This document shows positions 1 through 5,866 of a stretch of 5,925 nt of DNA, in pieces. The stretch is taken from positions 1-5,925 of the forward strand of contig JABMQV010000760.1 of assembly GCA_013203065.1 (NCBI GenBank), given 5' to 3'. Within the stretch, counting starts at the first letter, position 1; the number at the start of each line of letters is the position of its first letter. This DNA comes from Desulfobacteraceae bacterium (GTDB taxonomy: Bacteria > Desulfobacterota > DSM-4660 > Desulfatiglandales > Desulfatiglandaceae). Both the position numbers and the translations under genes were made by a program. A model generated the notes under the pieces. That model was not told where the DNA came from and searched no databases. It saw only the letters and a program-made list of their open reading frames with translations.

Positions 1-54
1 GTGTTAGGCACGCCGCCAGCGTTCGTTCTCAGCCAGGATCAAACTCTCCACTTA
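1..54 (-). rRNA. rrs: 16S rRNA gene, 5' end (cut by left window edge)
   Basis: On the minus strand this stretch reads as the beginning of bacterial 16S rRNA: the near-universal AGAGTTTGATCCTGGC block is followed by GAACGAACGCTGGCGGCG and TGCCTAACAC. Aligning G9 of E. coli numbering to position 46 puts the mature 5' end at about position 54, although the exact end is set by processing and is approximate. Only about 54 nt are present; the rest lies beyond the left edge. One base departs from the usual sequence: the site equivalent to C25 is G (position 30), discussed under findings. The gene lies downstream of tandem promoters and a boxA, as expected for a complete rrn operon start. The identification as 16S is firm, but species placement is not possible from this length. 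Confidence 0.97.
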
Positions 55-69
55 AACTTAATTTATTTC

Positions 70-90
70 AGGGTATAAAACCCTTTTTTT
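70..90 (-). other. Short hairpin in the rRNA leader
   Basis: The minus-strand leader contains AGGGT-TTTAT-ACCCT, a perfect 5-bp stem with a 5-nt loop (70-84), about 16 nt upstream of the mature 16S start. It is preceded by a run of A on the RNA. It may help folding or processing of the precursor. Read on the plus strand, the same bases are a short stem followed by seven T (84-90), which resembles a weak intrinsic terminator for antisense transcription leaving the rrn operon. A 5-bp stem is marginal, so any termination role is speculative. Confidence 0.35.
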
Positions 91-120
91 CTCAGAGGCC
101 TACGCTGCGTCACTATTTAG

Positions 121-133
121 TTTTCAAAGAACA
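121..133 (-). promoter_or_regulatory. boxA rRNA antitermination element
   Basis: The minus strand reads TGTTCTTTGAAAA, a close match to the boxA found in bacterial rRNA leaders. In the RNA this element is bound by NusB with ribosomal protein S10 and nucleates the antitermination complex that protects rRNA transcripts from Rho. Its position downstream of both promoters and about 70 nt before the mature 16S 5' end is the expected one. The motif match and the context agree well. Confidence 0.8.
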
Positions 134-146
134 AACCGATGACACA

Positions 147-175
147 ATACTAAGTCATTCGGACATTTGTGTCAA
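147..175 (-). promoter_or_regulatory. rrn promoter P2 (sigma-70 type)
   Basis: A perfect -35 TTGACA (170-175) is separated by exactly 17 bp from a -10 of TAGTAT (147-152, 4 of 6 consensus bases). Upstream of the -35 is an A/T-rich stretch that could act as an UP element. Start of transcription would fall near position 140, upstream of boxA and the 16S gene. It is the downstream one of two tandem promoters whose -35 hexamers are 60 bp apart, the arrangement usual for rRNA operons. The transcription start is inferred, not seen. Confidence 0.8.
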
Positions 176-206
176 GGCATTTATTTGCTCAAAAACAAGA
201 GCTAGA

Positions 207-235
207 GTTTTATCTGGATCCATCCTAAATGTCAA
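207..235 (-). promoter_or_regulatory. rrn promoter P1 (sigma-70 type)
   Basis: A perfect -35 TTGACA (230-235), a 17-bp spacer and a -10 of TAAAAC (207-212, 4 of 6) form the upstream rrn promoter. The bases just upstream (about 236-260) carry T and A tracts suitable as an UP element. The seven bases CTTGACA are shared with P2. The -35 lies only 37 bp beyond the stop codon of the aminotransferase gene, with no visible terminator in between, so upstream transcripts may run into the rrn leader. Growth-rate or stringent control is typical of such promoters but cannot be read from the sequence. Confidence 0.75.
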
Positions 236-272
236 GACAAATTTTGGCTCTTTGTGAAAAAATCTGCGCCTA

Positions 273-1427
273 TTACCTCTGCCTCAAAAATTCCCCTATC
301 ATATCCACAACATAATAAATCTGCTCAGGTCTCAGTTCCGGATAAATCGGGAGCGCCAGCGTCCTTTTTGAAGCCTCCACCGCGACCGGGAAATCATCAC
401 TTCTGTAACCAAGATATTCGAAACACTCTTGCATATGGAGCGGCACAGGATAAAAAACCTCCGACCCAATCCCCTTTTCAGCCAGATACCCCCTGAGATC
501 GTCCCTCCGCTCTTTGATTTTGATCACAAATTGATTGTAGACATGTCTTTCTTCAATTTCTTCCGGCAACAAGACCCATTCCAACCCTTGCTTTTTAAAC
601 AGGCTCCAATAAAGCCTGGCATTTTCTCTTCGCTTTTTTGTCCACTCATCCAGATATTTTAGTTTTACAAGCAGCACGGCTGCCTGGAGGGAATCCAGCC
701 TGAAATTTCCCCCGATAAACCTGTGGGCGTATCTGTCCACATCTCCGTGGTTACGCATTGTTTTTAACTTTTCGTGGATGGCCCTGTCATTGGTCGTCAC
801 CATCCCCGCCTCACCAAAGGCCCCCAGATTTTTTGTTGGGTAGAAGGAAAAACATCCATAGTGACCCATGGAGCCCGCCCTTTTTTTGGGCCCTTCATTT
901 CCGAATCCGTATTCGGCCCCCATTGCCTGAGCAGCGTCTTCAATCACCGAAAGGTCGTGCGCTTCCGCTACTTTCAAGATTCGTTCCATATCCGCGCACT
1001 GACCGAACAGATGAACGGGTATGATTGCCTTTACCCTGGCCTTCTCTTCCTCATCCATCTGCGAAAGTGCCAGATCAAGCGCGTCAGGATCCATGTTGTA
1101 TGTGCCCTTATCGATATCGACAAACACCGGTCTGGCACCCACCCTTGCCACGACGCCTGCAGTGGAGAAAAAGGTGTATGGCGTTGTCAGCACCAGATCT
1201 CCGATCCCAACACCCGCCGCCATCAGGGAAATCAGCAACGCATCGGTACCCGAAGATACCCCAACGGCATAATCACACTGGCAATAACCGGCAATCCTCT
1301 CTTCCAGTTCTTCGACCTTTGGTCCCAGAATAAACCGCTGGGAGTCAAAGATCTCCTCTGTGGCCGTCAAGATCTCTTCCCGGATATTTGCATATTGCTC
1401 TTTTAGGTCGAGCAACGGTACTTCCAA
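273..1427 (-). CDS. DegT/DnrJ/EryC1/StrS-family PLP-dependent sugar aminotransferase
   Basis: This 384-residue protein has full family length. It probably transfers an amino group, normally from glutamate, to a nucleotide-linked keto-sugar used for O-antigen, capsule or another glycan; it acts in the cytosol. Visible landmarks are the N-terminal VPLLDLKEQY (3-12), the cofactor-phosphate loop SSGTDAL (58-64), the PYTFFSTA segment (83-90), the VIEDAAQ motif with Asp164, which contacts the pyridine nitrogen, and the PLP Schiff-base lysine Lys199 in FYPTKNLGA. C-terminal substrate-loop motifs such as VFYPVPLH (324-331) and ALPIYPEL (358-365) are present.

The start is TTG, chosen because AGGGGG (1433-1438) lies 5 nt upstream, the N-terminus matches the family, and an in-frame stop closes the frame just upstream. 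The overall look recalls WbpE/WlbC-type enzymes making a 3-amino sugar, but the exact substrate cannot be fixed and no other sugar-pathway gene is in view. It lies 140 bp downstream of ctpA. Confidence 0.93.
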   Translation of the reverse strand: MEVPLLDLKEQYANIREEILTATEEIFDSQRFILGPKVEELEERIAGYCQCDYAVGVSSGTDALLISLMAAGVGIGDLVLTTPYTFFSTAGVVARVGARPVFVDIDKGTYNMDPDALDLALSQMDEEEKARVKAIIPVHLFGQCADMERILKVAEAHDLSVIEDAAQAMGAEYGFGNEGPKKRAGSMGHYGCFSFYPTKNLGAFGEAGMVTTNDRAIHEKLKTMRNHGDVDRYAHRFIGGNFRLDSLQAAVLLVKLKYLDEWTKKRRENARLYWSLFKKQGLEWVLLPEEIEERHVYNQFVIKIKERRDDLRGYLAEKGIGSEVFYPVPLHMQECFEYLGYRSDDFPVAVEASKRTLALPIYPELRPEQIYYVVDMIGEFLRQR

Positions 1428-1432
1428 TTTAA

Positions 1433-1438
1433 CCCCCT
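1433..1438 (-). promoter_or_regulatory. Ribosome binding site deciding the TTG start of the aminotransferase
   Basis: AGGGGG lies 5 nt before a TTG codon, and an in-frame TAG overlaps it, so no upstream start is possible. The next codons give the typical DegT-family N-terminus, which supports TTG as the true start. Confidence 0.75.
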
Positions 1439-1567
1439 ATCTTATTCACTCCAAATTCCCAAAGGACGCGCAAGACCGTGGAGCCGAATGATACAAACCA
1501 CATGGCTGGAAAGGATTTCCGCCTTTTCGTCTCCGTTTATAATCCATTTGCGCATCGATCCGAGGGA

Positions 1568-2899
1568 TCACGAACCGCCCTTTATTTTGGAGAAAATGCC
1601 CCAAGTCTGGAGTAACTCCAGGGCATGGCGCACCTGGTTGTCCTTTTCGACAAGCATTTTGGCCTTAATTGCCTTTTCGTCCTTCCCATTTTTCTCGGGC
1701 CGCTTTTCGGTCTGCTTTTTTTCATTGGGCATATGGTTTTTCAGATCCTCTTCTCTGAAAAAGTGAGGGGAGCTTTTCTCTTCTTTTTTGCTTGGAGGAA
1801 CATATGCCAGTTCGACATCCGGGTTGATACCGCTGAGCTGTATGGATTTTCCACTTGGGGTATAGTAGAGAGAGGTGGTCAAACGAAGCCCTGATCCATC
1901 CGACAGAGGCAGAATTGTCTGAACAGAACCTTTTCCAAACGTCCTCGTGCCTAGAATAATGGCCCTCTTGTTGTCCTGAAGTGCCCCGGCCACGATTTCT
2001 GCGGCACTGGCACTTCCGCCATTGACCAGGACGATGATCGGATAGTCTCTCTGCTTTTCGTCCTTATGGGCCGTGGCCTTGATATTATGTGAGTTGTCCC
2101 TCCCTTTGGTGCTCACGATGACGCCGGAGTCCAGAAAAAGCTCTGATACTTCTATTGCCTGGGATAAGAGTCCTCCAGGATTATTCCTCAAATCTATAAT
2201 CAAGCCCTTCAATTTCCCTTGGCTTTCCAGCCCTTCAAGGGTCTCGGAAAGATCCCTGGCCGTCTTACTTTGAAAAGTGGAGACCCGAACATATCCGATC
2301 TCCGGGGTCAAGGAGTAATGTCTTACGCTTTTGAGCGGTATGACGTCCCGTGTGATGGAAAAATCTAAGGGCTTTTGAACACCTTTCCGCGCGATGGTCA
2401 ATTTGACTGGGGTGCCCTTGGGCCCCCTGATTTTCTTGACCACATCCAGCAGCGTCATATCCTTGGTGGACTTGCCCTCAACCTTGATGATCTTATCCCC
2501 TGCCTTGATCCCTGCCGTATCGGCCGGCGTGCCTTCGATCGGGGAGACCACGGTAAGGATATGGTCCTTGACTGTTATTTCAATACCAATCCCCGAAAAA
2601 CTCCCCTTTGTCTCCATCATCAAATCTTGATGCTCCTCCTTTGTCATAAAAGAAGAGTGCGGATCAAGGCTTTGCACCATCCCTTTGATGGCTCCGTAAA
2701 TCAATTTCTGAGGATCCTGGGGATCCACATAATTCTTCTCTATCTGTCTCAGGACCTCCGTAAAAACATCTATGTTCTTGTATACATCCTTGGTACCTGC
2801 CTTGACCTCACCGCCACTTCCGTTAAGAAAAAGGGCCCCGGCCAAAAAGACGGAGATCAAAACGACGCTAATCCCAAACCTTCTCTTGAAAACTGGCAT
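1568..2899 (-). CDS. ctpA: C-terminal processing protease, S41 family (CtpA)
   Basis: This 443-residue periplasmic serine protease of the S41A family cleaves proteins near their C-termini. In order: a basic start and hydrophobic signal segment (about 5-26), an N-terminal helical region with the conserved YVDP (57-60) and SLDPHSSFM (77-85), a PDZ domain (about 98-172) including GIGIEI and the GTPADTAGIKAGD carboxylate-loop region, then the protease core (about 200-365). The nucleophile is the second serine of NGGSASAAE (Ser298), followed 25 residues later by Lys323 in FGKGSVQ and Gln327; this spacing matches known S41 enzymes, so it should be active. After residue 370 there is a Lys/Glu-rich linker, then a helical tail ending KMLVEKDNQVRHALELLQ.

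The start is ATG at 2899, with GAGGAG 7 nt upstream; a TTG five codons earlier would overlap that site and is unlikely. Known relatives degrade cell-wall hydrolases or their regulators (Prc with NlpI, Pseudomonas CtpA with LbcA). Its position after ftsEX-envC suggests, but does not prove, a similar role. Confidence 0.96.
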   Translation of the reverse strand: MPVFKRRFGISVVLISVFLAGALFLNGSGGEVKAGTKDVYKNIDVFTEVLRQIEKNYVDPQDPQKLIYGAIKGMVQSLDPHSSFMTKEEHQDLMMETKGSFSGIGIEITVKDHILTVVSPIEGTPADTAGIKAGDKIIKVEGKSTKDMTLLDVVKKIRGPKGTPVKLTIARKGVQKPLDFSITRDVIPLKSVRHYSLTPEIGYVRVSTFQSKTARDLSETLEGLESQGKLKGLIIDLRNNPGGLLSQAIEVSELFLDSGVIVSTKGRDNSHNIKATAHKDEKQRDYPIIVLVNGGSASAAEIVAGALQDNKRAIILGTRTFGKGSVQTILPLSDGSGLRLTTSLYYTPSGKSIQLSGINPDVELAYVPPSKKEEKSSPHFFREEDLKNHMPNEKKQTEKRPEKNGKDEKAIKAKMLVEKDNQVRHALELLQTWGIFSKIKGGS

Positions 2900-2906
2900 T
2901 TTCTTG

Positions 2907-2912
2907 CTCCTC
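2907..2912 (-). promoter_or_regulatory. Ribosome binding site deciding the ctpA start
   Basis: GAGGAG sits 7 nt before the ATG at 2899-2897. It overlaps the codons that would follow an alternative in-frame TTG at 2914, which therefore makes a poor start. The ATG also gives a more typical signal peptide (MPVFKRRFGISVVLIS). Confidence 0.85.
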
Positions 2913-2930
2913 AAATCAATTTACCATTCA

Positions 2931-2978
2931 ACAACCAACACCGGAGCCCGTTCGGTCTCTCCTGGGCGCTGCGGTTGT
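2931..2978 (-). other. Imperfect inverted repeat in the ctpA 5' untranslated region
   Basis: ACAACC/GGTTGT arms (2931-2936 and 2973-2978) enclose a second pair, GCCC/GGGC (2946-2949 and 2964-2967), around a 14-nt loop. Together they could fold into an interrupted stem in the RNA about 20 nt before the ctpA ribosome binding site. There is no following U-run, so it does not look like a terminator. It could equally be chance pairing in a GC-richer patch. Confidence 0.25.
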
Positions 2979-3040
2979 CAAAGGCCACTGCTCATAAAAG
3001 CTTTAGTAGATTCATTCACCAAAAACAACCCAAAAAATTG

Positions 3041-3115
3041 TCAGTATCCGCGCTTCTTCGACAGCAATCCTAATAGCTCCTCCAATAGAAATAAGATAAT
3101 CAGGAAGCGTATCAT
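3041..3115 (-). CDS. Possible small hydrophobic protein between envC and ctpA
   Basis: An ATG at 3115 opens a 24-codon frame ending in TGA at 3041. The predicted peptide begins MIRFLIILFLLEELLGLL and ends with the basic tail SKKRGY, the layout of a single-pass or membrane-associated micropeptide. A weak AAGAGA (3125-3130) lies 9 nt upstream. The same frame stays open back to a GTG at 3169 inside the end of envC, which would give 42 residues with a basic N-terminal extension but without a visible ribosome binding site. I do not recognise it. The short length and Leu/Ile richness can arise by chance in A/T-rich DNA, so this is a candidate only. Confidence 0.28.
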   Translation of the reverse strand: MIRFLIILFLLEELLGLLSKKRGY

Positions 3116-3149
3116 ATCAAATATTCTCTTAACAGCAAATTTTGTGCTA
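3111..3149 (-). promoter_or_regulatory. Candidate promoter for ctpA (sigma-54-like, with overlapping sigma-70-like alternative)
   Basis: Just after the envC stop codon the minus strand reads TAGCACAAAATTTGCT (3134-3149). Against the sigma-54 consensus TGGCAYRN4TTGCW it matches 11 of 12 specified bases with correct -24/-12 spacing; the one mismatch is A for the first G of the -25/-24 GG pair. Transcription would start near 3123. The same DNA can be read as a weak sigma-70 site: TTTGCT (3134-3139), 17 bp, TATGAT (3111-3116, 5 of 6). Either would give ctpA its own transcription separate from ftsEX-envC. A mismatch in the GG pair usually weakens sigma-54 sites, and no enhancer-binding-protein site was identified, so confidence is limited. 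Confidence 0.35.
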
Positions 3150-3150
3150 C

Positions 3151-4323
3151 CTACCGAACCTTTAGCCACTTTAAGGGATCTAGATTTTTCACTCCCCTTC
3201 TGATCTCGAAATAGAGTCTCCCCCCCGGTGAAGGTCCGCCGTTCCCTGCCTGACCGATAACCTCCCCCGCCGCCACCACATCCCCTTCTTTTTTGTTCCT
3301 CTTCCGGAGCCTTGCCGATACGGTGAAAAATCGAGAACCATGATTGATTATGACGATTTCCCCGTAGCCCGAGAGCCTTCCGGAAAAATCGACCCTCCCC
3401 GGAAAAATGGCCCTCACGCTTGGATCTGAAGCCCCTTCGATAAAAACCCCCTCATGCAATTTGGGCCGTGAAGGGGGTATGGATGTGGAGTCCCTGATAA
3501 TTTTCCCTTCCAGGGGAAAAGGCAACTTTCCCCCGGCGTCCTGGAAATTCAAGGTCTGGAGCATTCTGTGCGGCTCCTTATTTTCCACCTTGGAAAGCGC
3601 CTGCCTCAGATCCTTGGCAGCAAGCTGCAGTTCCCTCACTGCGGTCTCATAAAATTCCTTCTCCCCGTGTACTTTCATGAGACGCAGGGCCTTTTTTTCA
3701 AGGTCTTTTCTCAAAGACACTAATTGCCGTCTCTCTTTATTGATCATGCCTTCCTTTTCAAGAACGGCCTGTTTTGCACGGGCAACTTTGGCCTGCCGTC
3801 TGCTCAAGCCTTGGGCCAGTCTCGCCAATTCTCTTCGATCTTCCTTGACGATGGCCTTGAGATATTTCATCCTCCGCCAAAACTCATCCATATCCCGGAC
3901 ATCGGTAATGAGTCTGACATATCCTTTCCTTGCAAATTTATATAAGGTAATTAGTTTCCTTGCCAACCTCGCCTCGGCATCTCTTGATGCCCTTCGGGTC
4001 TCTTTTAATTTTTCCTTAAGCCCCCTGGTTTCAACGGCCGCGAGGCGGATCTTCTTTTTCAGGTCCTCAACGGAGCGTCTTTTCTCCTCCACATCCTTTT
4101 CAAGGGCATCCAGCCCTGCCAGCAGGTCCTTTTCCCGGGAATAGACGGTTTTCAGCTTACCTTTTTGGCTGGAAAGCTGGGATTCAATCTTTTCTATTTG
4201 CTCTTGTTTCTCTCCGGATCCCGGATCAGAAAGGACCTCAGGGTGTGCCGCTACGATGCAATAGAGCATGATGGCCGGAATAACAGCGACTTTCGATAAT
4301 GGAAACGGGATTCCCTTTATCAT
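3151..4323 (-). CDS. envC: EnvC-type murein hydrolase activator (coiled coil plus degenerate LytM/M23 domain)
   Basis: This 390-residue periplasmic protein should be recruited by FtsX and switch on septal N-acetylmuramoyl-L-alanine amidases. It has a hydrophobic N-terminal export signal (about 11-26), then a long, highly charged Lys/Glu/Arg coiled coil (about 36-250), the part that in known relatives forms a hairpin contacting FtsX. A C-terminal LytM-like domain follows (about 266-380).

That domain keeps one metal-site histidine (His290 in KLHEGVF), but the HxxxD aspartate is Phe294, the HxH pair has become Arg369-Leu-Tyr371, and the usual YxHL histidine is Arg338. It therefore should lack peptidase activity, like E. 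coli EnvC.

Its ATG overlaps the ftsX stop codon by ATGA and has no purine-rich site upstream, indicating translation coupled to ftsX. Direct linkage to ftsEX strongly supports the partner assignment; in E. coli envC is unlinked. The alternative is a generic M23-family protein, less likely given the lost ligands. Confidence 0.9.
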   Translation of the reverse strand: MIKGIPFPLSKVAVIPAIMLYCIVAAHPEVLSDPGSGEKQEQIEKIESQLSSQKGKLKTVYSREKDLLAGLDALEKDVEEKRRSVEDLKKKIRLAAVETRGLKEKLKETRRASRDAEARLARKLITLYKFARKGYVRLITDVRDMDEFWRRMKYLKAIVKEDRRELARLAQGLSRRQAKVARAKQAVLEKEGMINKERRQLVSLRKDLEKKALRLMKVHGEKEFYETAVRELQLAAKDLRQALSKVENKEPHRMLQTLNFQDAGGKLPFPLEGKIIRDSTSIPPSRPKLHEGVFIEGASDPSVRAIFPGRVDFSGRLSGYGEIVIINHGSRFFTVSARLRKRNKKEGDVVAAGEVIGQAGNGGPSPGGRLYFEIRRGVKNLDPLKWLKVR

Positions 4324-5213
4324 ATATCAAAAAAACGCCTTACTGCGATGAGGCTCCCCACCAAACCCAGGGCCACGCTTGCCAACAAAATCAAAAGCAT
4401 ATATCCATGAGGGAAGAAGACAAGATCGAAGACACCCAGGTTTGCAAAATGCAACTTTTCCGTTGAAAGCAGGTAATACCCCGCAAAAAGGATAAAGAGG
4501 GCTAGAATCCCGCTCACCATCCCCTGAATCGTCCCTTCCAACAGGAAAGGCATCTTGACGAACCAGTCGGTGGCTCCCACCAGCTTGAGGATTTCAATTT
4601 CTTCTTTTCTCGAATAAATGGTGAGTTTTATGGTATTGGTAACGATGAAGAGGATCCCCATACAGAGAAACCCTCCGATAATTATCCCGACCACCCTTAT
4701 CAAACGCATGAGTCCTTTAAACTGTTTCAGCCAATCCTCGCTGTACTGAACCTCTTCCACACCTTCCAACATCTCCAGTTCTTTCTTTATCCTCTCAGGA
4801 TCTACCCTCTGCCCTTCCCCCTTCTCAAAGACAACTTGAAGGGAGGCAGGAAGCGGATTGGCGGAAAGGCCTTCAAGGAGACCTGCCTGGTCACCCAAAA
4901 CACGTCTCAAACCCTTCAACGCGTCTTCTTTGGTAATAAGGCGTTCAATCTCGGCCGCCGGTAAGCTTTTTATCCAGGAGGCGATCATATCTCTCTTGGC
5001 CTCGCTGATCCCTTCTTCAAGATAAACCGACATGGACAAGGAGTGTCCCCATCCCTGGACCCAGGCATTAAGATTTATGAAAAGAAGCAGGAATGTACCG
5101 AAGAGCAATATTGACACAAGCATTGTGCCCAAACCGATGACATGAACAAGCCGATTGTTCATGATATTCATCGATGCCTGTCTTAGAAAATAGGACCACG
5201 GTCTCAATTTCAT
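4320..5213 (-). CDS. ftsX: Cell division protein FtsX, membrane component of FtsEX
   Basis: This 297-residue inner-membrane protein couples ATP hydrolysis by FtsE to periplasmic cell-wall hydrolase activation at the division site. It has the full FtsX plan: a cytoplasmic N-terminus with a basic, amphipathic stretch (1-23), TM1 (about 24-46), a periplasmic domain of about 120 residues (48-168) that would bind the EnvC-type partner, TM2 (about 171-195), then the highly characteristic cytoplasmic segment NTIKLTIYSRKEEIEILKLV (193-212), TM3 (about 223-250) and TM4 (about 271-291). The domain belongs to the FtsX/MacB-like permease family.

The ATG overlaps the ftsE stop as ATGA, and its own stop overlaps the next start in the same way, which argues for fixed stoichiometry of all three products. 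Upstream of the ATG, GAAGAG lies very close (2 nt), so initiation probably depends on translation of ftsE. Nothing appears truncated. Confidence 0.95.
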   Translation of the reverse strand: MKLRPWSYFLRQASMNIMNNRLVHVIGLGTMLVSILLFGTFLLLFINLNAWVQGWGHSLSMSVYLEEGISEAKRDMIASWIKSLPAAEIERLITKEDALKGLRRVLGDQAGLLEGLSANPLPASLQVVFEKGEGQRVDPERIKKELEMLEGVEEVQYSEDWLKQFKGLMRLIRVVGIIIGGFLCMGILFIVTNTIKLTIYSRKEEIEILKLVGATDWFVKMPFLLEGTIQGMVSGILALFILFAGYYLLSTEKLHFANLGVFDLVFFPHGYMLLILLASVALGLVGSLIAVRRFFDI

Positions 5214-5866
5214 TTCTCTTCGACAATCTTTCCCTGTTTTAAGACAATTGTCCGTTGCCCTGAGTCCTCAAAAAGTTCCTGGCTGTGGGTGGCTACAACG
5301 ACGGTAGTACCTTTCAGGTGAATGTCTCTAAACAGGGTAAATATATCTTTGGTGAGATCCGCATCCAGGTTCCCCGTCGGCTCATCGGCAAGCAGGATCA
5401 AAGGATCCTTTACAATGGCTCTGGCAATAGCCACCCGCTGTTGCTCACCCCCCGACAAAGAAAGGGGGTATGCCTGTTCTTTTTCGGCCAGATTCACAAG
5501 CCTCAGTGATTGATGCGTCTTTTTCCTGATAAATGAACGCCGTTCGCCAATCACCTCCAGGGAAAGCGCCACATTCTCAAAGACGGTCTTCTTGGGAAGC
5601 AGTTTGAAATCCTGAAAAACAAAGCCCACCTTTCGACGCAACAGATCAAGGTTTGATCGGTTGATGCGATTGAGGTTTATGGCGTTAATCAGTATCTGAC
5701 CGCTGGTGGGCCTTTCAGCGCCAAATATCAACCTCAGAAGCGTGGTCTTTCCAGCCCCGCTCGGGCCGGTAATAAAGACAAATTCTCCCCTGAGGACTCT
5801 CAGGGTGATATCTCTTAATGCGGCATTAGGACCGAAGTCTTTAAACAGATGAAATAGCTGAATCAC
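5210..5866 (-). CDS. ftsE: Cell division ATP-binding protein FtsE
   Basis: This 218-residue cytoplasmic ABC ATPase pairs with FtsX. All nucleotide-binding motifs are intact: Walker A GPSGAGKTT (34-42), Q-loop Gln85 in FQDFKLL, the signature LSGGEQQR (137-144), Walker B LILLADEP (156-163) with catalytic Glu162, D-loop GNLD (165-168) and switch His194 in VATHSQ. The length and the phrase DEPTGNLDADLTKDIF fit FtsE rather than a LolD-type exporter, and the adjacent ftsX settles it.

The start is GTG, chosen because family members begin MIQLF or similar; the site before it (GGGCGAAA) is weak. The reading frame stays open upstream to the right edge of the window, so a longer N-terminus cannot be strictly excluded, but the extra residues do not look like FtsE. 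It is the first gene of the visible ftsE-ftsX-envC unit. Confidence 0.95.
   Translation of the reverse strand: MIQLFHLFKDFGPNAALRDITLRVLRGEFVFITGPSGAGKTTLLRLIFGAERPTSGQILINAINLNRINRSNLDLLRRKVGFVFQDFKLLPKKTVFENVALSLEVIGERRSFIRKKTHQSLRLVNLAEKEQAYPLSLSGGEQQRVAIARAIVKDPLILLADEPTGNLDADLTKDIFTLFRDIHLKGTTVVVATHSQELFEDSGQRTIVLKQGKIVEEK

Noticed and set aside
774..1406. Long plus-strand open frames opposite the aminotransferase, ctpA and envC, such as 774-1406, 2375-3073 and 3677-4144.
   Set aside because: They are antisense to well-recognised genes, have no family motifs, and lack convincing ribosome binding sites.
1442..1555. A 37-codon frame on the minus strand between ctpA and the aminotransferase, in frame with ctpA five codons after its TGA.
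   Set aside because: No ribosome binding site precedes the ATG, the composition is not protein-like in any way I recognise, and nothing suggests TGA readthrough; most likely a chance frame.
1557..1569. Inverted repeat GATCC-GAG-GGATC at the ctpA stop codon as a terminator.
   Set aside because: Only a 5-bp stem with a 3-nt loop and no T-run on either strand.
2711..2727. Two GGATCC copies three bases apart.
   Set aside because: They lie within ctpA codons for a conserved YVDPQDPQ region and are explained by the repeated Asp-Pro coding.
2970..2980. TTGACA (minus strand) upstream of ctpA as a -35 element.
   Set aside because: No acceptable -10 hexamer occurs 15-19 bp downstream; the following bases are GC-rich.
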